In this document: positions 42,550-51,460 of the stretch, piece after piece | Layout of the letters: each line of letters begins with the position of its first letter | Position numbering within the stretch: the stretch's first letter is position 1 | From: Paracoccaceae bacterium | GTDB taxonomy: Bacteria; Pseudomonadota; Alphaproteobacteria; Rhodobacterales; Rhodobacteraceae | NCBI GenBank assembly: GCA_014872815.1 | Contig: WKFK01000009.1 | Location: 27,637 to 91,636, forward strand | Length of the DNA: 64,000 bases | Direction: 5' to 3' | The notes under the pieces: model-generated | Database searches by the model: none | What the model was told of the DNA's origin: nothing | Seen by the model: only the letters and a program-made list of their open reading frames with translations | Made by a program: the position numbers and the translations under genes

Positions 42550-43052
42550 TGGTCGCCATAGCCTCCCCAGAAGTTGGCGTCAGTCAGGATGGCCACGGGT
42601 TTGTTACACATGAAGGTGTATTTCAGAATATTGTCGAACTCTTCAACGTCCCGTTGCCAGTGGAAGTGGTAGGTGGGGATGTTCAACTGCGCCAAAAGCG
42701 CTTTGGTGTGCACCGCCATTTCAACCTGGCAAGCCACGGGCTCACGCAGCTCGCCGCGATATGAAATGATCATTGGCAGCGGCATCCTGTAATACTGAAT
42801 GAGCGTGGCCAGCGTGTTAATGGTGACGCCAATTGCGGTGTTTTGCATGATGATTGCAGGACGTTTACCGCCCATCCAGGCCCCTGCGCATAGCCCCATT
42901 CCCTCATCTTCTTTGTTTGAAGGGATGTGAAAAATGTCATCCCTTTGTTCGACTTCTTCGATCACGCCAGCGAGTTGTTTACATGGCACGGTGGTGACAA
43001 ACCGAATGTCGTTGGCAACGAGATCATCGGCGATTTTCTTGTCTATATTCAA
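42546..43052 (-). CDS. comD: Sulfopyruvate decarboxylase, alpha subunit
   Basis: A 168-residue protein with the PYR half of a TPP enzyme. IPSNKEDEGMGLCAGAWMGG contains the Glu that activates the thiazolium ring, followed by IIMQNTAIGVTINTLATLIQ and the MPLPMIISYRGE segment seen in ComD/phosphonopyruvate decarboxylases. It works as a heteromer with ComE encoded directly after. The gene is 27 bases downstream of the UspA gene. Confidence 0.86.
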   Translation of the reverse strand: MNIDKKIADDLVANDIRFVTTVPCKQLAGVIEEVEQRDDIFHIPSNKEDEGMGLCAGAWMGGKRPAIIMQNTAIGVTINTLATLIQYYRMPLPMIISYRGELREPVACQVEMAVHTKALLAQLNIPTYHFHWQRDVEEFDNILKYTFMCNKPVAILTDANFWGGYGDQ

Positions 43053-43079
43053 TGTATTCCTCCTGATAGGCGATTGGCT

Positions 43080-43490
43080 TCAACTGTCGCGATGAACGTG
43101 CACAGCGCAGGGGGCGTGGCGGACAACGCGTGCTGCGGTCGAGCCGATGAGGTAATCAACCAAACCCGGTTTATGAGATCCAATGACGATGCAGTCATGG
43201 CCATGTTTTACGGCATATTCGATGATTGCAAGATGAGCTTGTCCCCGCGTGATCTCGGCGCGCACACCTTCCATGCCGGCAACCTTCTCGTTGAGGATTT
43301 GGCGCGCGCGTACAAAACCCCGCTCGACCGTTTCCTCACCGATGTAAACACTTACAGACCCTTTTGGCACCTCATAAACGTGCAGAGCTGTGATCCGCCC
43401 CTTCTCGCTGCAGAGCGCGCGAGAGATTTCCAACGTTTGAGCTGATATTCCGTGATCGAGTGCCAAAGGCACGAGAATACTGTCATACAT
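43080..43490 (-). CDS. Universal stress protein (UspA family)
   Basis: A 136-residue cytoplasmic protein starting YDSILVPLALDHG and ending with the ATP-binding motif GSHKPGLVDYLIGSTAARVV (G-2x-G-9x-G-S/T). UspA proteins are frequently encoded with TRAP transporters. Here it lies between an alcohol dehydrogenase and comD in the sulfonate operon. Its exact role is not known. Confidence 0.9.
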   Translation of the reverse strand: MYDSILVPLALDHGISAQTLEISRALCSEKGRITALHVYEVPKGSVSVYIGEETVERGFVRARQILNEKVAGMEGVRAEITRGQAHLAIIEYAVKHGHDCIVIGSHKPGLVDYLIGSTAARVVRHAPCAVHVHRDS

Positions 43491-43517
43491 GTCTTGCTCC
43501 TTTCAGGCTCGAACTGC

Positions 43518-44498
43518 TTATGCCCATGGATCGAGAACGATCTTGGGTGCGGCAACGCGCCCCGCGTGAATATCTTCAAAGGCTCTTGCGCCTTCAGAAA
43601 GGGCGCGTGTTTCGAACCAATCGAGCGGCCCGAGCCTTCCGTCAAACAGTGCCAAAGCTGCGTCAGAAAAACTCTTTGCCGTGTACGTGTAGCTGCCGAT
43701 GAAGGTGATCTCTTGCAGCGTCATGCGCCGAACGTTTAACCCATCAGCACTGTCTCCAAGACCGACATGAACAATAACCCCCCCGGGCTCCACCCATTTT
43801 GTGGCCGACGCTCGCGTAACCCCATACCCAACCGCATCGATGACAATCGGCGCAGTGCGTTCGGGCGCATTACTGACCTTCATACCGCACCGTTCCGCCA
43901 AAAATTCGTGTCGCAAAGGGTTGGGTTCAGTGATTTTAACGTCTTCAACGCCCATTGCCTTCAAGGCCAGTGCTGCAGCGAACCCAATGGCGCCTCCTCC
44001 TATGACCAAAGCACTCCGTTTCACATCCGGATGGATGCTTCCCAAAGCCAACGTCGCCGAATGCCAACTAACCGCCAAGGGTTCGCAAAGCGCGGCTTTT
44101 TCCAAAGGCACTGCATCAGGAACCTCGATCAAGTTTTGACTCGGAATGGAAACAAACTGCGCAAATGCCCCTTCGCGCGGCGGCATCGAGATGATTTGCC
44201 GATCAGGACACAGGTTTTCTCTGCCAGAGTTGCAATACTGGCAGCCCCCACACGTCACCAAAGGGTTGATCGTCACACGCCGCCCTTTCCAAGGGCCTTC
44301 CTCGACCACACCGGCCGCCTCATGCCCCAGGATCAGAGGCGCCGGCCGTCGATCGTCGTGCCCAAAATAGGCGTGCATATCAGAGCCACATATTCCAACC
44401 GACTGAACACGGACCAGTTGCTCGCCGTTTGTTGGAACCGGCCTTTCGACATCACGCAGGCTGAGTGCTTCAACACCGTCATAAACCAGAGCCTTCAT
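43518..44498 (-). CDS. Zinc-dependent medium-chain alcohol dehydrogenase
   Basis: A 326-residue MDR enzyme. The catalytic zinc ligands are in GICGSDMHAYFG and GHEAAG, structural-zinc cysteines in CGGCQYCNSGRENLC, and the NAD fold in VIGGGAIGFAAALALKAMG. It overlaps the SDR gene by 4 bases (ATGA). In characterised DHPS degraders two alcohol dehydrogenases (HpsO, HpsP) interconvert the enantiomers of dihydroxypropanesulfonate via the 2-keto form. This gene and the preceding SDR occupy that place beside hpsN, so that role is likely; which is O or P I leave open. Confidence 0.85.
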   Translation of the reverse strand: MKALVYDGVEALSLRDVERPVPTNGEQLVRVQSVGICGSDMHAYFGHDDRRPAPLILGHEAAGVVEEGPWKGRRVTINPLVTCGGCQYCNSGRENLCPDRQIISMPPREGAFAQFVSIPSQNLIEVPDAVPLEKAALCEPLAVSWHSATLALGSIHPDVKRSALVIGGGAIGFAAALALKAMGVEDVKITEPNPLRHEFLAERCGMKVSNAPERTAPIVIDAVGYGVTRASATKWVEPGGVIVHVGLGDSADGLNVRRMTLQEITFIGSYTYTAKSFSDAALALFDGRLGPLDWFETRALSEGARAFEDIHAGRVAAPKIVLDPWA

Positions 44499-45259
44499 TT
44501 TGCGGTGAACCCCCCGTCAACCATAAGAACTTGTCCGGTCACAAAGCTGGAAGCTTCTGAGCACAAGAACAGTAGAGGGCCATCAATGTCCTCCAAACGT
44601 CCGTTGCGCCCCACGCAGGTTTGGGCAGCGTTACGCTCCGCCCTTTTGGGATCGTGAAACACTGCCTGGGTCAGCTCTGTTGGAAAGAAGCCGGGGCCAA
44701 TAGCATTTGCCGTGATGCCAAATCTTGACCAAGCTTCCGCCATGGCACGCGTCAATTGCGCCACGCCAGCCTTGCTCGCGCCATAAGCGATGCCGCCCGG
44801 AAATGCCCTTGAGGTCTGGAGGGACGCAAAATTTACAATGCGCCCCCAGCCCTTCGTTTTCATTGGCCCGACAAGAGCTTGCGACAGAAAAAACGGTGCA
44901 GACAGATTCAGTTCCAACGTTTTATCCCACCCTTCGCGGGTGACGTCGTCCGCCTCCTGTCTCGTATTCACCCCTGCAGCGTGAATCAAAATGTCTGGGG
45001 ACCCAAAGGGCGCTGCTAGTTCCTTGGTGAGCACCGCCAACTGGTTTTGATCTGTAACGTCAGAAACGATAAATGACGCCCTCTCAGGGCTGAGGTTAGC
45101 GACAAGTTCCTGAAGTTCCTGCTCTCGTCTTGCCACCGCAACAACGCTTGCTCCAGCCGCCCATAAGGTCTGCACGGCTCGGCGGCCCAAACCGGAACTG
45201 GCACCTGTCACGACAGCCACCCGCCCGGTAAGGTCAAAGAGATCCCTGAGATCAGCCAT
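44495..45259 (-). CDS. Short-chain dehydrogenase/reductase (SDR)
   Basis: A 254-residue classical SDR: NAD(P) motif TGASSGLGRRA, NNAG-equivalent LIHAAGVN, catalytic Ser in NFASLQTSRAF and YGASK Tyr/Lys, and the C-terminal GQVLMVDGGFTAK. It overlaps the hpsN stop by 8 bases and the MDR dehydrogenase start by 4. It probably oxidises C2 of DHPS or reduces the keto intermediate, forming an epimerising pair with the MDR enzyme; inferred from context. Confidence 0.88.
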   Translation of the reverse strand: MADLRDLFDLTGRVAVVTGASSGLGRRAVQTLWAAGASVVAVARREQELQELVANLSPERASFIVSDVTDQNQLAVLTKELAAPFGSPDILIHAAGVNTRQEADDVTREGWDKTLELNLSAPFFLSQALVGPMKTKGWGRIVNFASLQTSRAFPGGIAYGASKAGVAQLTRAMAEAWSRFGITANAIGPGFFPTELTQAVFHDPKRAERNAAQTCVGRNGRLEDIDGPLLFLCSEASSFVTGQVLMVDGGFTAK

Positions 45260-46559
45260 TCGCGGTTAAATCAAAGGTTTCATCCGGGAAGTACTTCGCG
45301 AGCCGGACATCGGCAGCGCGTGCATGTCCCTCCATACCTTCCAATCGCGATATCCGCGCTGTGGCCTCGGCGACTTGCTTAGACCCCTCGCGCGTTGCCC
45401 GTTGCCACGTGACGATTTTCATGTACTTGTGAACGCTCAGTCCACCAGTGTAGCTCGCTGCTCCTGAAGTGGGGAGAACATGATTCGTACCCGCAGCTTT
45501 GTCGCCGTACGACACGGTTGTTTCCTCCCCCAAGAACAGCGATCCATAGCAATGCAGGCGATCTAGCCACCAATCTAGGTCATCTGCTTGGACTGTCAGA
45601 TGCTCCGGCGCATACTCGTCCGATGTGGCCGCCATCTCTTCACGATCAGAACAAACAATCACTTCGGCATAGTCGCGCCAAGCTGCCTCTGCATTCTCAC
45701 GGTTCAAATCCGGAAGGTCTGCGATCAGGCCGGGGACCCGCGACAAAACATCTTCGGCCAGTGGACGGTGATCGGTTACCAGCCAAACGGGCGAATTGTA
45801 TCCGTGCTCTGCCTGACTAACCAGATCGGTTGCCACGATGTGCGGATCAGCATCCTTGTCCGCCAGGATCAGGCTGTCAGTTGGACCGGCTATCATGTCG
45901 ATGCCAACGCGGCCATAGAGTGTGCGTTTGGCTTCTGCAACGAACTGGTTGCCAGGCCCAACGATGATGTTTGCTCTTGGCTGATCAAACAGGCCAAATG
46001 CCATGGAAGCAATGCCCTGCACCCCTCCGATTGCCATGATTTTGTCTGCGCCGCAGACGTACGCAGCATAGACGATAGCAGGATACAGACCCACGCCCGG
46101 TTGGGGCGCTGAACACACCGTGATGTGCTCACATCCGGCAACTTTTGCCGTGGTGACCGTCATGATGGCACTGGCAATGTGACGATAGCGGCCTGCGGGC
46201 ACATAACACCCGGCTGCAGAAACCGGGATCGCTTTTTGCCCTGCGAGTAGCCCCGGATTGATCTCGAATTGCACATCCGCGACGGTGGATTTCTGAACTT
46301 CCGCAAAACGACGCACGTTGTCGTGTGCAAAGAGAATGTCGTCTTTGAGTTTTTGCGGCACCATCGCGCATGCTGCGTCGATTTCGTCCTGCGTTAACTG
46401 CACATTTCCATCGTATTTGTCGAACTTTGCGGCATACTCCAAAGCCGCTGCTTCGCCTCTCGCCTCGATGTCAGCAAGAATTGTCGCAACCGTTTGCGCC
46501 GTTTCACCCGCGTCGGAACGGGAAGTAAGAGTAGCCTTTTTCAAATAGATACGAGACAT
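45252..46559 (-). CDS. hpsN: Sulfopropanediol 3-dehydrogenase (HpsN, histidinol dehydrogenase family)
   Basis: A 435-residue HisD-family enzyme. It shows VSAAGCYVPAGRYRHIASAI, the NAD region NIIVGPGNQFVAEAKR, zinc ligands Gln/His in SQAEHGYNSPVW, the catalytic Glu-His in EYAPEHLTVQADD, and TSGAASYTGGLSVHKYMK. HisD homologues outside his operons that adjoin sulfonate genes are HpsN, which oxidises (R)-2,3-dihydroxypropane-1-sulfonate to (R)-sulfolactate with two NAD+. The adjoining TRAP transporter, dehydrogenase pair and comDE support this. True histidinol dehydrogenase is the alternative, disfavoured by context. Confidence 0.88.
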   Translation of the reverse strand: MSRIYLKKATLTSRSDAGETAQTVATILADIEARGEAAALEYAAKFDKYDGNVQLTQDEIDAACAMVPQKLKDDILFAHDNVRRFAEVQKSTVADVQFEINPGLLAGQKAIPVSAAGCYVPAGRYRHIASAIMTVTTAKVAGCEHITVCSAPQPGVGLYPAIVYAAYVCGADKIMAIGGVQGIASMAFGLFDQPRANIIVGPGNQFVAEAKRTLYGRVGIDMIAGPTDSLILADKDADPHIVATDLVSQAEHGYNSPVWLVTDHRPLAEDVLSRVPGLIADLPDLNRENAEAAWRDYAEVIVCSDREEMAATSDEYAPEHLTVQADDLDWWLDRLHCYGSLFLGEETTVSYGDKAAGTNHVLPTSGAASYTGGLSVHKYMKIVTWQRATREGSKQVAEATARISRLEGMEGHARAADVRLAKYFPDETFDLTANG

Positions 46560-46586
46560 TTTGAAGTCCTATGAATGAGAGGAAAC

Positions 46587-47633
46587 TCAAGCTTCGCGCT
46601 TGTTGTGAAGAATGGAAGCGAAGAAGGCCAAGCTGATAAGCGCGATGCCGATGCCGCCAGTTATCAGTTCATGCACGTGCACGATCGACTGCAAAAACAT
46701 CACAATGGACAACGCGAAGATCGAATAGAACGCGCCGTGTTCCAGATACCGGAACTCCGCCAAGGTGCCGCGTTCCACCAGCATAATTGTCATCGAGCGC
46801 ACGTACATCGCGCCAATACCCAGACCAATTGCGATGAGCAGGATGTTTGTTGTCAACGCAAAGGCGCCAATCACACCATCGAAAGAGAAACTGGCGTCAA
46901 GCACTTCAAGGTAGAGAAACGCACCCAGCCCTCCCTTGGCACCAACCTCTGTCGTCTTTCCGGCAATATTATCGAGATAGGTACCGAGGCCATCGACCAG
47001 AGTGAAAACAAGCAAGCCCATAACCGCAGCAGAAAGGAACGGAGCCAATTCCTGAACAGGCAATGAGCGGGAAATCACAACCACGACGAGGAGTACGAAG
47101 GCAATCTCGAAACCACGGATCGAGCCCCAAAGCCGCAAACGCTTTTCCAAAGCGACCACCCAATCAACCGACTTGTCTTCATCGATGAAGAACTTCAGGG
47201 CCACCATCATCAGGAAGGTCCCGCCAAAGGCCGAAATAGGACCATGGGCATGGCCGATTATTCTGGAGTATTCGTCAGGATCAGACAGCGCGAGATGCAT
47301 GGCCGCAAACGGGTTTATCCAGGCAAAGATCGCTACAATCGCCAATGGAAACACAATCCGCATTCCGAACACGGCAATCAAAATACCCCACGTCAGGAAG
47401 CGCCGCTGCCAGACAGGGGTCATTTCCACCAGCTTGTTTGCATTCACGATCGCGTTGTCAAAGGACAAGGCGATTTCGAGGGCGGCAAGCACAGTCCCAA
47501 CTAGGAGAAACGAAATGACTCCCCCCCAAGTCCCTTCTGTCGCCCAGCCCAACCATCCGCTGAGTCCGAGACCAATAACGGTCGTGATCAAAGGCCACTT
47601 CAAGTAAGACAAAGAACTACGTGGTTTACTCAT
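46587..47633 (-). CDS. DUF475/TerC-like integral membrane protein
   Basis: A 348-residue protein with about nine hydrophobic segments. The repeated acidic intramembrane motifs ALEIALSFDNAIVNANKL and LYLEVLDASFSFDGVIGAF are the signature of the DUF475/TerC superfamily, implicated in metal or anion export. It lies between the TRAP permease (3-base gap) and hpsN. Sulfonate degraders must export sulfite, usually by TauE/TSUP-type carriers; no such carrier is here, so this protein may take that role. That is a hypothesis. Confidence 0.85.
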   Translation of the reverse strand: MSKPRSSLSYLKWPLITTVIGLGLSGWLGWATEGTWGGVISFLLVGTVLAALEIALSFDNAIVNANKLVEMTPVWQRRFLTWGILIAVFGMRIVFPLAIVAIFAWINPFAAMHLALSDPDEYSRIIGHAHGPISAFGGTFLMMVALKFFIDEDKSVDWVVALEKRLRLWGSIRGFEIAFVLLVVVVISRSLPVQELAPFLSAAVMGLLVFTLVDGLGTYLDNIAGKTTEVGAKGGLGAFLYLEVLDASFSFDGVIGAFALTTNILLIAIGLGIGAMYVRSMTIMLVERGTLAEFRYLEHGAFYSIFALSIVMFLQSIVHVHELITGGIGIALISLAFFASILHNKREA

Positions 47634-47636
47634 TCG

Positions 47637-50111
47637 TTAGTTTCCTGACATAAAGGCCGGCAGCCAAAGCACCAGCTGCGGAAAGATAAACAGAAGGATC
47701 AGGCCAAAGAGCTGGACAAGCATGAACTGCATCATGCCAAGGTAGATGTCCTTGAGGTCCCAGTTGGGCACCACGCCCTTTAGGAAGTAGGCCGAAAGGG
47801 CGACTGGTGGTGACAACCAAGCGGTTTGAAGGTTTACGGCAACCAGAATGCCGAACCAGACCATCAGGTCGTAGCGCTCCAAGCCGTAGACATCCAATGC
47901 CTGAACGGTGGGAAGCAAAATGGGGACCACGATCAAAACGATGGGAACCCACTCCAACGGCCAGCCCAACAAGAAGATCAAAGCCATCACAAGGAGAAGG
48001 ATCAGATAAGGCGACATTTCCAAACCAAGAAGGAGCTCGGTCATCATCTTTGGTGTTCCGAGTGCACTGAATTGCGCACCAAAGAAATTCGAGGCTGCCA
48101 CGAGGAACATGATCAACACAGTGATCTCTAAAGCCTTGACCAGGCTGTCAAAGAAACTCGGGATGGTGAACTTGCGATACGCCAACGAGAGTAGAATGGC
48201 CCCGAAAGCACCCATAGCCGCTGCTTCGGCAGGCGTTGCCAACCCCAAAAGGATCGAGCCCAACGCAAATGAAATCAATATCGTCGGAGGCATCAAGCCT
48301 GCAAAAAACTCATCCCAAAGTTCCGAGAAGTAGAAGCCACCGTCTGCCTCGGCGCTGTAAATCGGCCTCGCAAGGAAAGCCAAAAGAAGCGTAAAGGTTG
48401 CAAAGATGGTCGACCAAACTGGCAAAGCGCCATCGTCGCCCATGTTGGCAACGATCATGTAGAAATGAAACAGGACGGCAATCGGCAGAACAATTCTCAG
48501 AACATTGAGGCGCCTGTAAGCCGCATAAGCCACGGCAACCGCCAAGGCCAAAGCGATCAGGCCTCCAAACGGCATGACAGCTCCAAAGGCACCTCCCAGG
48601 CTCAGCCCAAAAATGCGACAGACGGTTAGGATGCCAAGACAGATAAGCGCCACTTCGGCGCCGTAGAACTTGGACGTGCCGGGCTGATCTTCCTCTGGCA
48701 AAACCGGCCCCAGCTCAGGGTTCAACCAGCAACGACCCAAAGTGTAGAGCAGATACAGGGACGCCAATATCGCGCCAGGAATGAAAGCGCCCCGGAACAG
48801 GTCGAGCGTGGAGACTTCCAAAACCGGGCCCATCACAATCAACATGATGGATGGGGGAATGAGAATGCCGAGGGTTCCCCCTGCAGTGATCGTCCCCGCC
48901 GCAAGTTGTACGTTGTACCCCGAGCGGCTCATAGTCGCCCCGGCCATAATGCCAAGCAAGGTAACAGAGGCACCCACGATCCCCGTTGCGGCTGCGAAAA
49001 TCGTGGACACGATCAGCACAGCGATAAAAAGTGCGCCCCGCACCCGCGCCATGATCATTTGAATCGAAGCGAACAATCGCTCCATCAATCCGGCTGCCTC
49101 CATGACGATGCCCATCAGGACAAACAACGGAACCGCCATCAGCTGATCATTTAGCATGGTCGAGTTGGTATTGAGGGTTAGCAACAGCGTGGTCAGCTTG
49201 AAGTTCGACCCCCAAATCCCAAACACAAATCCAAGAAAAATGAGGGTGAAGGAGATCGGAAACCCGATGAAGATCACAAACAGCATCGCGCCCAGCATGA
49301 TCAAACCAATTGTGGGTTTGGACAGTTCTGGCCGTGCCTTCATCACATCCGTAAACCACTCTCCGCCCGGCACCGTGCCCGGCAAAAACACAGCCAGGAC
49401 AAGCCAGATCAAGCCAATCAAATAGAATGGCAACAATCGAACAAACCAGCGTTCTCGGTCTTTGCCCATTTTGTGAAAGGCTCGAAAAATCTCGGGAATA
49501 CCTTGCAGGAGCAGCAAGAAAGCCCCCACCGGCATTGCCGTCCGCGCGGGCCATAAGAGCGGCCCCCAGGCACTGTCAATCTGCATCGTCTCGCCTTTGG
49601 AAAACGCAAGCCACCAAAACTGAGAGGCAACAATCGTGAAGAAGATCATCGACGGAATAAAGAACAACAGATACAGCGTCGCGTCGACTGTGGCCTGTGT
49701 CTTGTCTGTCCAGTTGCGATAGAGAAAATCCGCGCGAATGTGAACGCCGCGCATCAAACCATATCCAGCCGCAGCCATAAAAAGCATGCCTGCAATCATG
49801 CGGCTGGTGTCATAAACCCAAAGCGTCGGCCCAAGACCCAATGAACGAGCCAGATCCTCAAACCCCGCGTTTTGCAGGATTGAAAAGGAATTCCGCATAA
49901 AGACTTCGTACACAACAACCGCGATCAACGGCACCATCATCAAGGCGATGATCTGGCCAGCGCGGTAGTTGATGCGGTCAATAACGGCGGTGATTGGGCG
50001 CTGCCAAGACGTCATGTCTTCCGGCGTTTCACCAGGAGCTTCAGCACGCCTTTCCGCAATCAGTTCGTCTGCAATTTCGAGCTCATCGGGGTTCACCTCC
50101 TCTGCAGCCAT
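47637..50111 (-). CDS. TRAP transporter fused permease (DctQ-DctM)
   Basis: The ATG at 50111 follows GGGAG by a good distance; the frame reaches 50144 only with TTG. The 824-residue protein fuses a four-TM DctQ domain (residues about 40-220) to a DctM domain with about 12 TMs; GFPISFTLIFLGFVFG, TGIVGASVTLLGIMAG and GTLGILIPPSIMLIVMG are typical. TRAP permeases import organic acids with Na+ using a periplasmic binding protein, here the DctP gene just upstream, separated by two stem-loops. With hpsN downstream it most likely imports DHPS or sulfolactate (HpsKLM-like). Confidence 0.92.
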   Translation of the reverse strand: MAAEEVNPDELEIADELIAERRAEAPGETPEDMTSWQRPITAVIDRINYRAGQIIALMMVPLIAVVVYEVFMRNSFSILQNAGFEDLARSLGLGPTLWVYDTSRMIAGMLFMAAAGYGLMRGVHIRADFLYRNWTDKTQATVDATLYLLFFIPSMIFFTIVASQFWWLAFSKGETMQIDSAWGPLLWPARTAMPVGAFLLLLQGIPEIFRAFHKMGKDRERWFVRLLPFYLIGLIWLVLAVFLPGTVPGGEWFTDVMKARPELSKPTIGLIMLGAMLFVIFIGFPISFTLIFLGFVFGIWGSNFKLTTLLLTLNTNSTMLNDQLMAVPLFVLMGIVMEAAGLMERLFASIQMIMARVRGALFIAVLIVSTIFAAATGIVGASVTLLGIMAGATMSRSGYNVQLAAGTITAGGTLGILIPPSIMLIVMGPVLEVSTLDLFRGAFIPGAILASLYLLYTLGRCWLNPELGPVLPEEDQPGTSKFYGAEVALICLGILTVCRIFGLSLGGAFGAVMPFGGLIALALAVAVAYAAYRRLNVLRIVLPIAVLFHFYMIVANMGDDGALPVWSTIFATFTLLLAFLARPIYSAEADGGFYFSELWDEFFAGLMPPTILISFALGSILLGLATPAEAAAMGAFGAILLSLAYRKFTIPSFFDSLVKALEITVLIMFLVAASNFFGAQFSALGTPKMMTELLLGLEMSPYLILLLVMALIFLLGWPLEWVPIVLIVVPILLPTVQALDVYGLERYDLMVWFGILVAVNLQTAWLSPPVALSAYFLKGVVPNWDLKDIYLGMMQFMLVQLFGLILLFIFPQLVLWLPAFMSGN

Positions 50112-50153
50112 GCCGTTGTCTCCCTTGTCCCGTTCAGCGCCCAATTTTCGGGT

Positions 50154-50217
50154 CTTCAGTTTTGAAAAGGACGCATGTCCTCATCAAAACTGAAGCGCGG
50201 GGCCGGCGTGGCCCCGC
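50154..50217 (-). promoter_or_regulatory. Two intercistronic stem-loops between TRAP binding protein and permease
   Basis: CTTCAGTTTTGA (50154-50165) pairs perfectly with TCAAAACTGAAG (50184-50195), with inner GGAC/GTCC. Next to it GCGGGGCC (50197-50204) pairs with GGCCCCGC (50210-50217). They follow the DctP stop on the minus strand and precede the permease, fitting partial termination or mRNA protection that favours the binding protein. Confidence 0.75.
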
Positions 50218-50228
50218 ACGTTGTTAAG

Positions 50229-51323
50229 CTATTTCAACGTTGCTGCATGGGCTCGGCCGAGCCCCGCGTTGGAGGTCTGAGCGCCAGCCCAGAAGGGAAC
50301 CGCGATGTCTGCGAAATCCTTTTGGGACTGCCACACTTCTGCAAAGAACTCATTTTCATCTGCGGCGGCCTGAAGAGCGTTTTTGGCTGCGGCCATGTAC
50401 TCGGTGAAGTAGTCAGCCGGAGTGTCTTCCAAAATCACGCCATGGTTCTCGGTCAGGTCCTTCAGGGCCTTGCCGTTCTCATAGATCCGGTAGGACAAGG
50501 ATTTGGACAGAGAAGCGTTCGCGGCAACTTCCAGCGCCTTTTTCTCGGTGTCACTCAAGCTGTTGTAGAAGTCGAGGTTCACATACATGTCGGCGTTCAC
50601 AGTGACCTGGTGCAGACCTTGCAAGTAGTAATGCTTCAGGACTTTCTGGAAACCAAACACGCTGTCAGGCTTCGGGCAGCACCATTCGGCTGCATCGATG
50701 GTACCCTTTTCCAGCGCTGGTAGGATGTCTCCGCCGCCCATAGCAACCGCGGGCACACCAATGTCGGCATAGGCTGCACCAACCATGCCTGGAGGGGCAC
50801 GGAACCGCATTTGGCGGAAGTCATCCATAGACTCGATGGGCTTGGGGAACCAACCCAAAGCCTCAGGGCCGACAGGCTGCAGCATAAAGCCTTTCACGTT
50901 CACGCCCATTTCCACCCACAGCTGATCATAGAGTTCTTTGCCGCCGCCGTATTGGAACCAACTAAGAAACGCGATGTTGTCCAAGCCGACACCTGCACCT
51001 GCTACCGGTGCGCCGAACAGGTTTGCTGCAACGTGTTTGCCGCCCCAATAGTGGGTCCAAGCAAAGCCTCCTTCGACGAGGCCTGCGTCAACAGCATCCA
51101 TAATGTCACGTGGCCCTACGACCGCGCCAGCTGGCAATACCTCGATCGTCAGCGAGCCGTTTGTCAAAGCCGCGACGTCCTTGCCAAATTCGTTCAGCAT
51201 ATGGACTTCGTCAGCAGTGTTTGGCAGCACAGATTGAATACGTAGCACCTTTTCTGCCATTGCGGCTGACGCCATGAGCGCCAGCGCAGCGGCACTGGCT
51301 GCTACCTGCTTAAGTTTGAACAT
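50229..51323 (-). CDS. TRAP transporter substrate-binding protein (DctP/TakP type)
   Basis: The ATG at 51323 starts a signal peptide (FKLKQVAASAAALALMASAA); the upstream frame extension is not used. The 364-residue periplasmic protein has VLRIQSVLPNTADEVHML, GFAWTHYWGGKHVAANLFG and the ligand-binding Arg in MRFRAPPGMVGAAYADIGVP, which binds the acidic group of the substrate in TRAP binding proteins. Followed by strong hairpins, then the fused permease. Ligand presumably DHPS or another C3 sulfonate. Confidence 0.92.
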   Translation of the reverse strand: MFKLKQVAASAAALALMASAAMAEKVLRIQSVLPNTADEVHMLNEFGKDVAALTNGSLTIEVLPAGAVVGPRDIMDAVDAGLVEGGFAWTHYWGGKHVAANLFGAPVAGAGVGLDNIAFLSWFQYGGGKELYDQLWVEMGVNVKGFMLQPVGPEALGWFPKPIESMDDFRQMRFRAPPGMVGAAYADIGVPAVAMGGGDILPALEKGTIDAAEWCCPKPDSVFGFQKVLKHYYLQGLHQVTVNADMYVNLDFYNSLSDTEKKALEVAANASLSKSLSYRIYENGKALKDLTENHGVILEDTPADYFTEYMAAAKNALQAAADENEFFAEVWQSQKDFADIAVPFWAGAQTSNAGLGRAHAATLK

Positions 51324-51460
51324 TTTTAGTCCTCCCTTGAGAAAAGCCCTCTGTATTTTTTGATTTGTCGCAGGGCTGAAGGCGGTGCCCCGGAGTTTTT
51401 GGGGCCATTCTGATGACCCATGTTCCGCACGCGAAAGCGGCATGGTTGCTGGGCTTGGCG

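Noticed and set aside
45690..45720. tRNA-like GGTTCAAATCC sequence
   Set aside because: It lies within the coding sequence of hpsN and no cloverleaf can be drawn around it.
45252..46559. Histidinol dehydrogenase (hisD) of histidine synthesis
   Set aside because: The neighbours are sulfonate transport and degradation genes rather than his genes, fitting HpsN.
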